Positions 17,402 through 26,753 of a DNA stretch of 64,000 bases are shown one piece after another; positions within the stretch are counted from its first letter, which is position 1; every line of letters starts with the position of its first letter. The DNA is taken from positions 1-64,000 of the forward strand of contig NZ_JASLCE010000008.1 of assembly GCF_030146175.1 (NCBI RefSeq). Reading direction: 5' to 3'. A program made the translations under genes and the position numbers. The notes under the pieces were generated by a model that did no database searches, was not told the DNA's origin, and saw only the letters and a program-made list of their open reading frames with translations. The stretch is from Flavobacterium sp. (GTDB taxonomy: Bacteria > Bacteroidota > Bacteroidia > Flavobacteriales > Flavobacteriaceae).

Positions 17402-17428
17402 AAAAGCAGGACATTCGTCCTGCTTTTT
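17402..17428 (+). terminator. Terminator after amidohydrolase gene
   Basis: 10-bp stem AAAAGCAGGA/TCCTGCTTTT with a 6-nt loop. Also faces the convergent GNAT gene. Confidence 0.8.
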
Positions 17429-17444
17429 ATGTTTCTATAACTTT

Positions 17445-17981
17445 TTAATCCAATCGCATCAGATCAAAATACATAAATCGATGTTTCTTCTCTTTATCCG
17501 ATTCTAAAAGAAATATAAAATCATTCTTTTCGTATAATGCTAACTGTTGAGGTTTGTTGTAGGCATCTAAAATTAATAACCGGCATGCAGGTTTGTGTTC
17601 AATAAATGTCCAGCCTTTAATAAAGTCTAATAACTGATGTGCTAATCCGCAGCCCTGGTAGTTTTTATGAATTCCCAACCTTGTAATTTTAACAGCCGGG
17701 TATTGACGAATTCTTTTTTTATTAGGGAGTTTAATTTTTCTATGAAGCTTATTCCAAATAGAATTTTCATACCCTAAATCATTTAAACAATCATTCGACA
17801 ATGAAAAAAAAGCCACTATATCATTATCTGTTTTAAATAAATAGGTATTTGTTATTTTTTCGTTTTGGAATTTTTTAGAATCTTCCAGTAAAAAAATATT
17901 TATTTCCGAATCGTTACAATCAAAATAGTCCAATACTTCTTCATTTCTTAATACCGAAAAAGTAAAATCAGACAGATCCAT
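17445..17981 (-). CDS. GNAT acetyltransferase, candidate toxin of a TA pair
   Basis: 178-aa GNAT-fold protein. Acetyl-CoA binding motif region ITRLGIHKNYQGCGLAHQLLDFI (Q/RxxGxG/A type), preceded by DIVAFFSLSNDCL and followed by CRLLILDAYNKPQQLALYEKNDF. The overall layout resembles TacT-like GNAT toxins, which acetylate aminoacyl-tRNA. It lies 2 nt after a 53-codon ORF encoding a small basic protein. The pair is A+T-richer than its neighbours and has Lys/Asn/Ile-rich codons, suggesting horizontal gain. It could instead be an ordinary metabolic acetyltransferase. Confidence 0.72.
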   Translation of the reverse strand: MDLSDFTFSVLRNEEVLDYFDCNDSEINIFLLEDSKKFQNEKITNTYLFKTDNDIVAFFSLSNDCLNDLGYENSIWNKLHRKIKLPNKKRIRQYPAVKITRLGIHKNYQGCGLAHQLLDFIKGWTFIEHKPACRLLILDAYNKPQQLALYEKNDFIFLLESDKEKKHRFMYFDLMRLD

Positions 17982-17983
17982 GA

Positions 17984-18142
17984 TTATGCTTTTTTGGACA
18001 TCACTTTACATACCAAATCAAATATTCTGTTTTTTTTCGTTTCAGAAATTTTATTTACTTTACTCTTAGCTATAACATTATTAAATCTTTTAGATTCTTC
18101 ACCTTTTATCACTGGAGTAATTTTAATCGTTGTTGCCATCAT
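17984..18142 (-). CDS. Small basic protein, candidate antitoxin
   Basis: 53 aa from ATG 18142; an adjacent second ATG lies at 18139. A longer in-frame opening to 18241 begins in an A+T-rich stretch and is unlikely to be coding. Starts MMATTIKITPVIKG and contains EESKRFNNVIAKSKVNK and a Lys-rich end. The size, position just before the GNAT gene (2-nt gap) and charge pattern fit an antitoxin. No DNA-binding motif is certain. Confidence 0.55.
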   Translation of the reverse strand: MMATTIKITPVIKGEESKRFNNVIAKSKVNKISETKKNRIFDLVCKVMSKKA

Positions 18143-18291
18143 TATCAATTTTAAAATATAAAATAGAATTCTTCCATAAAGTTTAAATATACAAATTTTA
18201 CCCCAGTATATAATAGTCAACTGCTTACTATCAAAAGTCAAAAAAGGCTTTAAATTATACCACTTCCGACAATACTCATAACGTAAAAATT

Positions 18292-18588
18292 CTACCGCAA
18301 CACAATATCCTTAACCAGATCGCGGCGCAACTCTTCGTTGATCATCTTAACGATCTTTTCTTTACCATAGCTTAATTCTTCGCGCAATACGGCAGAAGAC
18401 AAGGCCACATAAAGCGTAGTTCCTTTTAGCATGATCTCGGTTGTATAATTATTCACCCCGTTACCCATCAGGTTTTTCCAGGCATCACGAACATCGATCT
18501 TGTCCATTCCGGCCTGCAATTTATGATCCTGGATAAACTGTTTTAGTACGTCGGATATCGGAGATTCTTCATTAAATCGTTTCGCCAT
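18292..18588 (-). CDS. DUF721 (DciA-like) protein
   Basis: 98 aa, cytosolic. Matches the DUF721 family: PISDVLKQFIQDHKLQAGMDK, DAWKNLMGNGVNNYT, LKGTTLYVALSSAVLREELSYGKEKIVKMINE. Family members include DciA, a loader of the replicative helicase in bacteria without DnaC; this short Bacteroidota form may differ. It starts 4 nt after the stop of the upstream lipoprotein gene, so they share a transcript. Confidence 0.82.
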   Translation of the reverse strand: MAKRFNEESPISDVLKQFIQDHKLQAGMDKIDVRDAWKNLMGNGVNNYTTEIMLKGTTLYVALSSAVLREELSYGKEKIVKMINEELRRDLVKDIVLR

Positions 18589-18592
18589 GCTT

Positions 18593-19012
18593 TTATTTTA
18601 TAGAAAATGAAGTCGCTTTTTTGTAGTGGTATTCCATATCGTGCTCGTTTTTGAGCACCAGTTCATCATCGGTTACTTTGATCAATTCTTCCTTCCATTT
18701 GGCGTAGGCCGTAGTATATTTCAGATAGACATGGTCGTCTTGTTTGATCACGGCAACTTTTTCGTCCAGTTCGCTCACCAGATAGGTTCCATCCAGTTGT
18801 GGCATTACTTTTTTACGGAATCCTTTGTTGTCTTTGATTTCAAAATAATCGATAGTCGGATTGATCGAATACTCCTTACTGCTTCCGTCTGGCATAATGG
18901 CTTTTTCAATTTCCCAATATCCGTTGATTTTGGCGATTGCCGCATCATCAATTTTTTTATGACAAGCCGTAAAAGCAAGGCTAAACAGTACTACCGCAAT
19001 TATTTTTTTCAT
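18593..19012 (-). CDS. Small lipoprotein, lipocalin-like
   Basis: 139-aa lipoprotein; modified Cys at residue 17 (FTAC). The mature part opens with INGYWEIEKAIMPDGSSKEY and continues in short beta strands (TIDYFEIKDNKGFRKKV, TYLVSELDEKVAVIKQDD, DELVLKNEHDMEYHYKK), like many Bacteroidota lipocalin-like lipoproteins. Specific function unknown. First gene of a pair with DUF721. Confidence 0.78.
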   Translation of the reverse strand: MKKIIAVVLFSLAFTACHKKIDDAAIAKINGYWEIEKAIMPDGSSKEYSINPTIDYFEIKDNKGFRKKVMPQLDGTYLVSELDEKVAVIKQDDHVYLKYTTAYAKWKEELIKVTDDELVLKNEHDMEYHYKKATSFSIK

Positions 19013-19132
19013 GGCACAAACATTTTTACAAATTTACCTTTTAAAACGGCACAAACGAAACTTTAGAACAAAAAAACCTGTAGCTTTAAACCATTTAACA
19101 AAGCGCTAGTCCAAATAGAAACGCGATCCCTT

Positions 19133-20224
19133 ATGAAACGAATATTCCTGTCGGCAATAACCCTTTTAGCAATAGCCAGTTGCAGTTCCGAAAGCGAAAC
19201 TTCCAGCGGTTCCACTCCCGTAACACCTACGGAAAGTATGTATTTCCCACCGATCAGTTCCGGGAATACCACCTGGGAAACACGTAGTATTTCCGATTTG
19301 GGATGGCATGCCAATGCCGTACAACCCTTACTGGATTATCTGGAGCAAAAGCACAGTAAGTCTTTTATCGTACTGGTAAACGGAAGGATTGTCATGGAAA
19401 ATTATTTTAACGGACATACGGCCAATAGTTATTGGTATTGGGCCAGTGCCGGAAAAACGCTAACTTCGACCATGACCGGGATTGCACAACAGGAAGGTTA
19501 TCTCAACATAAACAACAAAGTTTCCGATTATCTTGGGAACGGATGGACGAGCGCACCCTTAGCCAAGGAAAACCTGATCAAGTGTAAAAACCTGCTAACA
19601 ATGACTTCCGGACTGGATGATGCCAGTAATGGCGATTGTGTGACACCGGCCTGTTTGACCTATCTCTCCGATGCCGGTACCCGTTGGGCTTACGATAATG
19701 TTTATGTAAAACTTCAGGATGTAATCGCTACTGCAACACTAACATCTTTCTCCAATTACTTTAATAGTCGGCTACGGGATAAAATCGGGATGAATGGTAT
19801 ATGGACCAATACTTCTGATGGTTTAAGCGTTTATTCCAGCAATTCCAGAAGTATGGCGCGTTTCGGATTGCTAATCCTAAACAAAGGAAAATGGGATAAC
19901 CAACAGATTCTAAACGAAAGCTACTGGAATGAAGCCACAACCACTTCGCAGAATATCAATCTGGCCTATGGGTATCTATGGTGGTTAAACGGAAAAACGA
20001 GTTACCATTTACCGCAAAGTCAGTATCAATTTTCCGGAAGTATTATTCCTTCGGCACCGTCGGATATGTATATGGCACTTGGAAAGAATGATCAGAAAAT
20101 CTATGTTATACCGAGTATGAAAATGGTAATCATCCGAATGGGTGATGCCGCCGATGGCAGCAATATGGCTTTATCGGATTTTGACGAAGTACTCTGGCAA
20201 AAAATAAAGGCGTTATATGAATAA
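19133..20224 (+). CDS. Serine hydrolase (beta-lactamase/esterase family) lipoprotein
   Basis: 363-aa lipoprotein (modified Cys at residue 17, IASC). Class C beta-lactamase-like fold: nucleophile motif SAGK (S-x-x-K) in YWYWASAGKTLTSTMTG, the second-motif Tyr in WAYDNVYVK, and a GYLWWLNGK segment late in the protein. The family covers esterases, peptidases and penicillin-binding enzymes; substrate unknown. Single gene with its own terminator overlapping the stop codon. Confidence 0.85.
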   Translation: MKRIFLSAITLLAIASCSSESETSSGSTPVTPTESMYFPPISSGNTTWETRSISDLGWHANAVQPLLDYLEQKHSKSFIVLVNGRIVMENYFNGHTANSYWYWASAGKTLTSTMTGIAQQEGYLNINNKVSDYLGNGWTSAPLAKENLIKCKNLLTMTSGLDDASNGDCVTPACLTYLSDAGTRWAYDNVYVKLQDVIATATLTSFSNYFNSRLRDKIGMNGIWTNTSDGLSVYSSNSRSMARFGLLILNKGKWDNQQILNESYWNEATTTSQNINLAYGYLWWLNGKTSYHLPQSQYQFSGSIIPSAPSDMYMALGKNDQKIYVIPSMKMVIIRMGDAADGSNMALSDFDEVLWQKIKALYE

Positions 20225-20237
20225 CGCCTTTATTTTT
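20206..20237 (+). terminator. Terminator overlapping serine hydrolase stop
   Basis: 11-bp perfect stem AAAGGCGTTAT/ATAACGCCTTT with loop ATGA and a T-rich tail. The TAA stop lies in the 3' arm. Confidence 0.8.
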
Positions 20238-20418
20238 ATTTTTTATTGAAGTATCTGATAATTGCTACAATCAGCAATACAAAACTTGTTAATCGCAATG
20301 CCAGAAAAATACCGGGAAACGGTTTTTCTAAAAAGATAGCCAGGATTCCCAAAACAACACTTATGATCACCATTTTTAACGGTGACAGGTTTTTAAAAAA
20401 AGCGATTACGTTGTTCAT
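20236..20418 (-). CDS. Small membrane protein
   Basis: 60 aa with two hydrophobic segments (~15-29 and ~36-56) and a basic tail (RYFNKK). No known motif. It begins 6 nt after the ftsY stop, which supports it as the last gene of the rpmB-ftsY transcript. It overlaps the convergent gene's terminator tail. Confidence 0.62.
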   Translation of the reverse strand: MNNVIAFFKNLSPLKMVIISVVLGILAIFLEKPFPGIFLALRLTSFVLLIVAIIRYFNKK

Positions 20419-20424
20419 TAGCTT

Positions 20425-21378
20425 TTATTTGAAAAATGAATCTACAAATTCAAATTTATTGAAGACCTGAAGATCTTCGATGCCTTCTCCTACTCCGATA
20501 TATTTTACCGGAATCTGGAACTGATCGGAAATTCCAATCACCACACCACCTTTAGCCGTACCGTCAAGTTTGGTCACCGCCAAACAGGAAACTTCCGTAG
20601 CTGCTGTAAATTGTTTGGCTTGCTCGAATGCATTTTGCCCGGTCGAACCATCCAACACTAATAATACGTCGTGTGGCGCATCTTCCTGTACTTTCTGCAT
20701 GACGCGTTTTACTTTTGTCAGCTCATTCATTAAACCGACTTTATTATGCAAACGACCCGCCGTATCGATGATTACTACATCGGCACCTTGTGAAACCGCC
20801 GACTGTAATGTATCAAAAGCTACCGATGCCGGATCACTTCCCATTTGTTGTCTAACGATTGGCACCCCTACACGGTCGGCCCAGATTTGAAGCTGGTCGA
20901 TGGCTGCTGCACGGAACGTATCCGCTGCACCTAATACCACTTTATGTCCGGCTTTTTTAAACTGATAGGCCAGTTTACCGATGGTTGTTGTTTTACCAAC
21001 ACCATTCACCCCCACCACCATAATTACATACGGTTTTTTGTTGGCCGGGATTTCGAATTCACTGGCTTCACCGGAATTGGTTTCCGATAACAGTCCGGCG
21101 ATTTCTTCGCGCAGAATTCCGTTTAATTCGTCCGTCCCAAGGTATTTGTCGCGCGATACGCGGGCTTCGATTCGTTCGATGATCTTTAGCGTCGTATTCA
21201 CACCCACATCAGACGAAACCAGGATTTCTTCCAGGTTGTCCAAAACCTCATCATCCACTTTTGATTTTCCGGCTACGGCTTTGGTCAGTTTGGAAAAGAA
21301 CGAAGTTTTCGTTTTTTCCAATCCTTTATCCAGGGTTTCTTTTTTCTCTGATGAAAATATTTTTTTAAAAAAATTCAT
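20425..21378 (-). CDS. ftsY: FtsY, signal recognition particle receptor GTPase
   Basis: 317 aa, the short form without a long acidic A-domain. Receptor for SRP-ribosome complexes at the membrane. N-domain helices, then the NG GTPase: GVNGVGKTTTIGKLAYQ (P-loop), DTFRAAAIDQLQ, DTAGRLHNK, TKLDGTAKGG and the C-terminal GEGIEDLQVF. The gene order rpmB-rpmG-DUF4295-ftsY is typical of Bacteroidota. A hairpin at 21477 separates it from the ribosomal genes. Confidence 0.97.
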   Translation of the reverse strand: MNFFKKIFSSEKKETLDKGLEKTKTSFFSKLTKAVAGKSKVDDEVLDNLEEILVSSDVGVNTTLKIIERIEARVSRDKYLGTDELNGILREEIAGLLSETNSGEASEFEIPANKKPYVIMVVGVNGVGKTTTIGKLAYQFKKAGHKVVLGAADTFRAAAIDQLQIWADRVGVPIVRQQMGSDPASVAFDTLQSAVSQGADVVIIDTAGRLHNKVGLMNELTKVKRVMQKVQEDAPHDVLLVLDGSTGQNAFEQAKQFTAATEVSCLAVTKLDGTAKGGVVIGISDQFQIPVKYIGVGEGIEDLQVFNKFEFVDSFFK

Positions 21379-21476
21379 TCGGCTATTTTACAATTAAATT
21401 ACGATTTAGAAACGCAAATCCGATCGTTCCGAAAAAACGATCCTTCTTACAATTCTTACGACAAATATAAAAATAA

Positions 21477-21505
21477 AAAAGCTACTTCCATACGAAAGTA
21501 GCTTT
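21477..21505 (-). terminator. Terminator or attenuator between DUF4295 gene and ftsY
   Basis: Stem AAAAGCTACTT/AAGTAGCTTTT with a short loop and A/T-rich flanks on both sides. It may reduce read-through from the ribosomal genes into ftsY. Confidence 0.6.
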
Positions 21506-21526
21506 TCTATAAATTGTATACGGGAA

Positions 21527-21679
21527 TTATTTCTTTTTTAAGAATTCATCCACTTCTTCAGGAGACATTACAGACTCAACGAAAGTATAAGCACCAGTTT
21601 TAGGTGATTTTACCATCTTGATAGCCTTAGTTAATCTTTTTGAAGCTGTTTGTAAAGTTGCTACGGTTTTCTTTGCCAT
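21527..21679 (-). CDS. DUF4295 small basic protein
   Basis: 50 codons, ATG at 21679, TAA at 21527-21529. The product starts MAKKTVATLQTASKRLTKAI and ends EEVDEFLKKK, matching the DUF4295 family found beside rpmG in Bacteroidota. A ribosome-associated role is inferred from the conserved position and basic composition. Confidence 0.85.
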   Translation of the reverse strand: MAKKTVATLQTASKRLTKAIKMVKSPKTGAYTFVESVMSPEEVDEFLKKK

Positions 21680-21688
21680 GACTTACGA

Positions 21689-21871
21689 TTATTTAATTTC
21701 TTTATGAACAGTTACTCGCTTCAAAATTGGATTGAACTTTTTAATCTCTAATCTGTCTGGAGTATTTTTTTTGTTTTTAGTAGTAATGTATCTTGAAGTT
21801 CCTGGAACACCAGAAGTCTTATGTTCGGTACATTCTAAAATTACCTGAATTCTATTACCTTTCTTTGCCAT
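21689..21871 (-). CDS. rpmG: 50S ribosomal protein L33
   Basis: 60 aa: [49 protein letters not shown]. Only one Cys is present, so this is the zinc-independent (C-minus) type of L33. It lies 9 nt before the DUF4295 gene and 25 nt after rpmB. Confidence 0.97.
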
Positions 21872-21896
21872 CTTGATCTATATTATTTAGGTGGGA

Positions 21897-22133
21897 TTAT
21901 TTTACAAATCCGTTAGCTTTGGCTTGTTTCAAAACCGCAGCAATACCATTTTTATTAATTGTTTTTAAAGCAGCAGTAGATACTCGTAAAGTAACCCATC
22001 TGTCTTCTTCAGGAATGTAGAAACGTTTCTTAACTAAGTTAACGCTAAATTTTCTTTTGGTTTTATTCATAGCGTGAGAAACATTGTTTCCTACCATCGC
22101 TCTCTTACCTGTAAGTTCACAAACTCTTGACAT
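21897..22133 (-). CDS. rpmB: 50S ribosomal protein L28
   Basis: 78 aa, full length: [54 protein letters not shown]. First gene of the rpmB-rpmG-DUF4295 unit. A single Cys in CELTGK, so no zinc ribbon. Confidence 0.98.
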   Translation of the reverse strand: MSRVCELTGKRAMVGNNVSHAMNKTKRKFSVNLVKKRFYIPEEDRWVTLRVSTAALKTINKNGIAAVLKQAKANGFVK

Positions 22134-22212
22134 TATACTTATCTTTATATTCGTTATTCAAAATCAGGGTGAAAAGTAACAAAAAAGAAACCTATTTCAC
22201 AAACTATTTTGA

Positions 22213-23460
22213 TTAGTTTTTTAAAATTTCTTTATAAATTTTTTCCAGAGCTTTGTTTACCGCCCTGTCTATAACCTTTTCCCGCGGTTGACCAAAGTTA
22301 AATTCTTCACTATAAATCCCTTTAGGAGTAGCAATCGCGATAAAAACCGTACCGACATCGGCATCGGAATCTCCTTTGGCCGGACCGGCATTTCCTGTAG
22401 TTGCAATAGCATAATCCACACCGAGTATTTTTTGCACGCGTGACGCCATTTCTTCGGCCACTTCGGTACTTACAACCGAGTGCTTTTCGATAATCTCCGG
22501 TGGAATTCCCAACAGGTTTATTTTAGTTTCGGTTGCATAGCTTACAATACTACCTTTAAAATAGGCCGACGAACCCGGAACCGATGTAATCGTTGCCGCT
22601 ACACTTCCACCGGTACAACTCTCGGCTGTCCCGATAGTTAGTCCTTTTTCCGTGAGCAGTTGCCCTAATACAACCTCCAGTGTTTCCTCGTCGTCGTAAC
22701 CGACAATATCGTTTTTGATAATAAATTCCAGTTTTTCTACCTGAATTTTAATTTCCCGATGCAATACAAACTCATCGATCCCCATAGCCGAAAGTCGTAG
22801 GCGAACCCGTCCCGGACTTGGAAGATAGGCCAGTTTGATAAATTCCGGAAGTGCATTTTCCCAGTTTTCGATTCGCTCCGCCAGAAGACTTTCCCCAACA
22901 CCATAGGTAAGAATTGTTTTATGAACGATATACGGTCTGTCAAAACGGGCGATCAACCTTGGGATCACTTCGTTTTCCATCAGGTATTTCATTTCATACG
23001 GAACTCCCGGTAGTGATACAAACACGGTTCCGTTACGTTCCATCCACATTCCCGGCGCGGTTCCTACTTTATTAAAAAGTACGGTACTTTTGGACGGTAC
23101 CAACGCCTGATCTTTATTGATCTGTGAAGCCGGTCGGTTAAATGCTTTTTCGATTATTTCCACCACATGAGCCAATACGGTTTCATTGACCACCAATTCG
23201 TCGGCGAAATAGTCGCAAAGTGTCTTTTTGGTAATATCATCTTTGGTTGGTCCCAAACCGCCGGTAATGATCACCACATCGACTTTACTTTCCTGTTCCG
23301 AAAGCGTATCCAGAATATGTTGTCGGTCGTCCGAAACGGATTGCATTTCGTGTACTTTAATTCCGATTTTTTCGAGTGTCTTGGCAATAAAGGACGAATT
23401 GGTATCCACAATCTGACCGATAAGGATTTCGTCTCCGATGGTAATAATGCTGGCTTTCAT
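22213..23460 (-). CDS. cinA: CinA, competence/damage-inducible protein A
   Basis: 415 aa from ATG 23460. A further-upstream start is in-frame but adds a non-family tail. Two domains: N-terminal MoCF-like pyrophosphatase ([49 protein letters not shown]) and C-terminal PncC-like nicotinamide-nucleotide amidase ([40 protein letters not shown]). The amidase converts NMN to nicotinate mononucleotide, linking it to pyridine nucleotide recycling; the window's NAD salvage operon lies at 39.9-44.4 kb. Confidence 0.95.
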   Translation of the reverse strand: MKASIITIGDEILIGQIVDTNSSFIAKTLEKIGIKVHEMQSVSDDRQHILDTLSEQESKVDVVIITGGLGPTKDDITKKTLCDYFADELVVNETVLAHVVEIIEKAFNRPASQINKDQALVPSKSTVLFNKVGTAPGMWMERNGTVFVSLPGVPYEMKYLMENEVIPRLIARFDRPYIVHKTILTYGVGESLLAERIENWENALPEFIKLAYLPSPGRVRLRLSAMGIDEFVLHREIKIQVEKLEFIIKNDIVGYDDEETLEVVLGQLLTEKGLTIGTAESCTGGSVAATITSVPGSSAYFKGSIVSYATETKINLLGIPPEIIEKHSVVSTEVAEEMASRVQKILGVDYAIATTGNAGPAKGDSDADVGTVFIAIATPKGIYSEEFNFGQPREKVIDRAVNKALEKIYKEILKN

Positions 23461-23525
23461 TTTTTTTGCTGTAAAAGAACAAAGGCAAACCATTTCGCTC
23501 TGGTTTGCCTTTTTCCGGACGATGC

Positions 23526-23870
23526 CTATAGATTATAGTCTTTTTTAATTTCTTTTAAAGTATTATCAACGTGTTCTTTTAAACTTTTGAATACTTCTTT
23601 TATCTCTTTCTTTTTTCCTTGTGACTTGGTCCACTCCATGATATGGAGGTTTTCGTCATAAGCCAAATCCATTCCCATCAGATCCAGCGTTGGCTTTATC
23701 TTATGGGAAGCACTGTAGGTTTTGTCAAAGTCTTTTTCCTCGATTCCTTCTTTTATGAGTCGGATTTCATTTGGAATTTCCGACACAAATAGCTGGATAA
23801 TCTGTTGCGCAAACTCGGCATCATTATCCGAAATCTCGTAAACTTTAGATAAGTTATAATGTATTGCCAT
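23526..23870 (-). CDS. Histidine-phosphotransfer (Hpt) domain protein
   Basis: 114 aa, a lone Hpt four-helix bundle. The phosphorylatable His is H56 in [14 protein letters not shown]. Such proteins relay phosphate between hybrid histidine kinases and response regulators; no kinase is nearby. Its ATG overlaps the stop of the FAH-family gene by 1 nt (TAATG), so the two are translationally coupled, though a functional link is unclear. Confidence 0.83.
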   Translation of the reverse strand: MAIHYNLSKVYEISDNDAEFAQQIIQLFVSEIPNEIRLIKEGIEEKDFDKTYSASHKIKPTLDLMGMDLAYDENLHIMEWTKSQGKKKEIKEVFKSLKEHVDNTLKEIKKDYNL

Positions 23871-24481
23871 TATTTTACCTGTATTCTAAACAATTGTTTT
23901 CCTTCTATAAATCCTTCCAGCACGTCATTCGGATTCACCTTCGCTACACCGGCCGGCGTACCTGTAAAAATAATGTCACCTTTTTTAAGTGTAAAATATT
24001 GGGATACATAAGCAATCAACTCATCGATTTTCCATAGCATATGACTTGTGTTTCCCTTTTGCACCGTCTGACCGTTGCTGGTTAATTCAAATGTAATATT
24101 TTCCGGTGAATTAAATTCAGTTTTTGGTAAAAATTCACCGATCACTGCCGAGCCGTCGAATGCTTTTGCTTTTTCCCATGGCAGTCCCTTTTCTTTTAAT
24201 CGGGATTGTACATCTCGTGCCGTAAAGTCAATTCCCAATCCGATTTCCTCATAATATTTATGTGCAAATTTGGGTTCGATATACTTTCCGACTTTATTGA
24301 TTTTTACAAGAATTTCCACTTCGTGATGTACGTCATTTGAAAACTCAGGGATTACAAACGGGAATTGTTTTGGTAAAATGGCGGTATCCGGTTTTAGGAA
24401 AATCACCGGTTCGTCCGGGCGTTCATTTTGCAATTCTGCGATATGCTCGGTATAATTTCTGCCAATACAGATAATCTTCAT
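23870..24481 (-). CDS. Fumarylacetoacetate hydrolase-family protein
   Basis: 203 aa, single FAH domain. Motifs: MKIICIGRNYTEHIAEL, PVIFLKPDTAILP, HHEVEILVKI (metal-binding Glu residues), GIDFTARDVQ, KAFDGSAVIG, GDIIFTGTPAGV. Family reactions include fumarylpyruvate/acylpyruvate hydrolysis and oxaloacetate decarboxylation; the exact substrate is not readable here. Sits in a minus-strand run exonuclease - FAH - Hpt with short gaps. Confidence 0.9.
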   Translation of the reverse strand: MKIICIGRNYTEHIAELQNERPDEPVIFLKPDTAILPKQFPFVIPEFSNDVHHEVEILVKINKVGKYIEPKFAHKYYEEIGLGIDFTARDVQSRLKEKGLPWEKAKAFDGSAVIGEFLPKTEFNSPENITFELTSNGQTVQKGNTSHMLWKIDELIAYVSQYFTLKKGDIIFTGTPAGVAKVNPNDVLEGFIEGKQLFRIQVK

Positions 24482-24499
24482 AAGTAGCGCTGCGTAGGT

Positions 24500-25276
24500 T
24501 TAACTTAATTTATTATTGAGTTTTCTCAACTTAATCCCGGTCAGTACTTTTTTGGTATACAACGGGAAATCGGCATTTTGAATCCAGCCAAAATAGCCCG
24601 GTTCTTTATCGAATACCTCATCTACCAACACCCCTTTGTGTTTTCCAAAAGTAAAGATTTCCTGTCCTTCTGCATTTAATGCGATAAAACCGGCGAAATC
24701 CACTGATTTTTTACGGGTTGTAAATTCCGAAAGCGTTTTCATATCGTTTTCCAATTCCGGATAACGATCCAACTGGGCTTTTAAGATCTCGTATGTTGCC
24801 ATCGTATCAGCTTCTGCACTATGTGCATTGTCCAATGTCTGACCACAATAGAATTTATAGGCCGCGCTTAACGTCCGTTCTTCCATTTTATGAAAAATCG
24901 TTTGTACGTCGACTGACACTCTGTTTTTCATATCAAAATCCACTTCGGCACGAAGCAATTCTTCTGCCAGCAATGGAATATCAAAACGATCGGAATTAAA
25001 ACCGGCCAGGTCAGAATCTTTGATCATATTGTGAATCTGTGTCGACAACTGTTTAAACGTAGGCTCATTGGCTACTTTTTCATCCGAAATCCCGTGAATC
25101 GCAGTCGAATGCGGCGGAATAGGCATTTCCGGATTTACCAGCCAGGTTTTACTTTCTTTATTTCCGTTCGGATATACTTTAAATATCGATATTTCCACTA
25201 TTCGGTCTTTTGCCACATCAATTCCAGTCGTTTCAAGGTCAAAAAAGCAAATAGGTCTGTTTAATTTAAGTTCCAT
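24500..25276 (-). CDS. DnaQ-like 3'-5' exonuclease (DEDDh)
   Basis: 258 aa. Exonuclease residues are visible: FFDLETTGID (DxE), NSDRFDIPLL (D) and AHSAEADTMAT (H-x4-D), so the DEDDh class. After ~190 residues a C-terminal segment (FTFGKHKGVLVDEVFDKEPGYFGWIQNADF) matches the small accessory domain common in Bacteroidota DnaQ-like proteins. Probably acts in proofreading, repair or RNA maturation; the sequence alone does not decide. First gene of the three-gene run. Confidence 0.92.
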   Translation of the reverse strand: MELKLNRPICFFDLETTGIDVAKDRIVEISIFKVYPNGNKESKTWLVNPEMPIPPHSTAIHGISDEKVANEPTFKQLSTQIHNMIKDSDLAGFNSDRFDIPLLAEELLRAEVDFDMKNRVSVDVQTIFHKMEERTLSAAYKFYCGQTLDNAHSAEADTMATYEILKAQLDRYPELENDMKTLSEFTTRKKSVDFAGFIALNAEGQEIFTFGKHKGVLVDEVFDKEPGYFGWIQNADFPLYTKKVLTGIKLRKLNNKLS

Positions 25277-25340
25277 TTTATTGATTTGAATAGCTACAAA
25301 TATAACGGTTTTGGAAAGACACCAAAAGTATTATAACAAA

Positions 25341-25374
25341 AAAGACCGGCTCAAAATAAATTTTGCCGGTCTTT
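25341..25374 (-). terminator. Terminator after WG-repeat gene 1
   Basis: 10-bp stem AAAGACCGGC/GCCGGTCTTT with a 14-nt loop and T-tract on the minus strand, downstream of the 25441 gene. Confidence 0.75.
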
Positions 25375-25440
25375 TATTTTACGCTTCGAGCCTATGCAAG
25401 TTCGCCGTTTTGATATAAATTGTATCGCCTTATTTTTTCT

Positions 25441-26604
25441 TTAATTTTTGAAATATTCCACTCCATTTTCACCCAGCAATCCTTTTTTACCGGCTTGGGT
25501 TGTCACTTCAAACAAGCCAAACTGCCAATGATTATTTACCGGAACAGCATTTAAGATTTTGATCTCCTTATATTTTGGCTTAACGGGTTTGTAAATAGAA
25601 TTTAAAACAAATAGTCCTTTTTTAGTATCCTTTTCAAGAATACAAATTCCATCCCATCGCTCTTTAATAGCATCATATTCATACTCCAACAGTACTTTGC
25701 CCGTTTCGTCTAGTAATCCCATTTGACCATTCTTTTTCGTCGAAAACGTAGCATATCCATGATTCGATCGGAAAAATTCAATTTTATTATCACTTTTAAA
25801 AATAATTTTATCTTTATCCATGGCATATATTCCATACCCCTCGTTCATTTTTACGATGACTAGATTATCGGAAATCGAAACTATTTCACCATATTCTCTT
25901 TTTATTCTATTATAATTATTTTGCTTTGCCTCTCGCTCACTTTCGGTCGTATGAATCGAACGAATAACAGGTGCGTTATACCATTCTGGTAGTTCCTTCA
26001 CAACAACCCTGTCATCGGCAAAATCGACTCCTTTTCCCTCCCAATAACTTTTTTCATCTTTGGCTATCCAGTAAAATTTGTCCTGATTTTCATCTTTATT
26101 TTGTTCCCAAGACCAATCTATAGCACTATATTCAATGGGTATAATGCATTTTCCTTTCGAGTTGATCAATCCTTTTTTATTCCCTTTTCTCACCTGATAA
26201 CTTTCATTGGAAACAGACGACACCTCATCATATTCAACAGGAATAAAAACTTTAAAATCCTTGATGACACCCATCTTATTATTCTTATACGCAAAAATAT
26301 CATTTGAAAACAGGGACATTTTTACCGAATCCAAATCCATCTCTGTAAACCGCTCTTTCTTATATTGATCAATAATAGAAATTTTGCCATTTTTCTTAAT
26401 CACATATTTCCCATTAAAGTTTGGTGGTGTTGCTACAAAATCGACCATACCAGTTGTAAAGGGTTTTACTTTCACCGTTCCCAAAGTATCACAAAGTCCC
26501 CAAAGATTACCATCCCGATACGGCAACAACAATTCGTTTTTTTTGGTGTTTTGGGAAAATACAGTCGTAATACTTAATAAAAAAAGTAAATAAATCGTTT
26601 TCAT
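25441..26604 (-). CDS. Secreted WG-repeat protein (copy 1)
   Basis: 387 aa from ATG 26604, with a signal peptide (KTIYLLFLLSITTVFSQ). Contains several WG-type repeats: LLPYRDGNLWGLCDTLG, FAYKNNKMGVIKDF, KGNKKGLINSKGKCIIPIEY, KKNGQMGLLDETGKVLLEYEY, TKKGLFVLNSIYKP, AGKKGLLGENG. WG repeats are common in secreted Bacteroidota proteins of unknown role. It is a tandem duplicate of the next gene; similarity extends ~50 nt upstream of the start. The -7 box visible before copy 2 is degraded here (CATATTTT). Confidence 0.82.
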   Translation of the reverse strand: MKTIYLLFLLSITTVFSQNTKKNELLLPYRDGNLWGLCDTLGTVKVKPFTTGMVDFVATPPNFNGKYVIKKNGKISIIDQYKKERFTEMDLDSVKMSLFSNDIFAYKNNKMGVIKDFKVFIPVEYDEVSSVSNESYQVRKGNKKGLINSKGKCIIPIEYSAIDWSWEQNKDENQDKFYWIAKDEKSYWEGKGVDFADDRVVVKELPEWYNAPVIRSIHTTESEREAKQNNYNRIKREYGEIVSISDNLVIVKMNEGYGIYAMDKDKIIFKSDNKIEFFRSNHGYATFSTKKNGQMGLLDETGKVLLEYEYDAIKERWDGICILEKDTKKGLFVLNSIYKPVKPKYKEIKILNAVPVNNHWQFGLFEVTTQAGKKGLLGENGVEYFKN

Positions 26605-26669
26605 CAATATTATATTAGGTCGGCGAAATTACTGAAATATCTTACGTAAAATATGATTTTAAAACAATA

Positions 26670-26703
26670 AAAAAGCCCCGAAAAATAAATTTCAGGACTT
26701 TTA
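26670..26703 (-). terminator. Decayed terminator after WG-repeat gene 2
   Basis: Imperfect stem AAAAGCCCCGAAA/TTTCAGGACTTTT with two mismatches. It resembles the intact hairpin at 28100-28130 together with its flanks, so it appears to be a duplicated copy. Confidence 0.5.
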
Positions 26704-26753
26704 CTTGAGGTAATATCGTTCTAAAAGTGCCTTCTTCGTCGTCAGCTTTTTGG

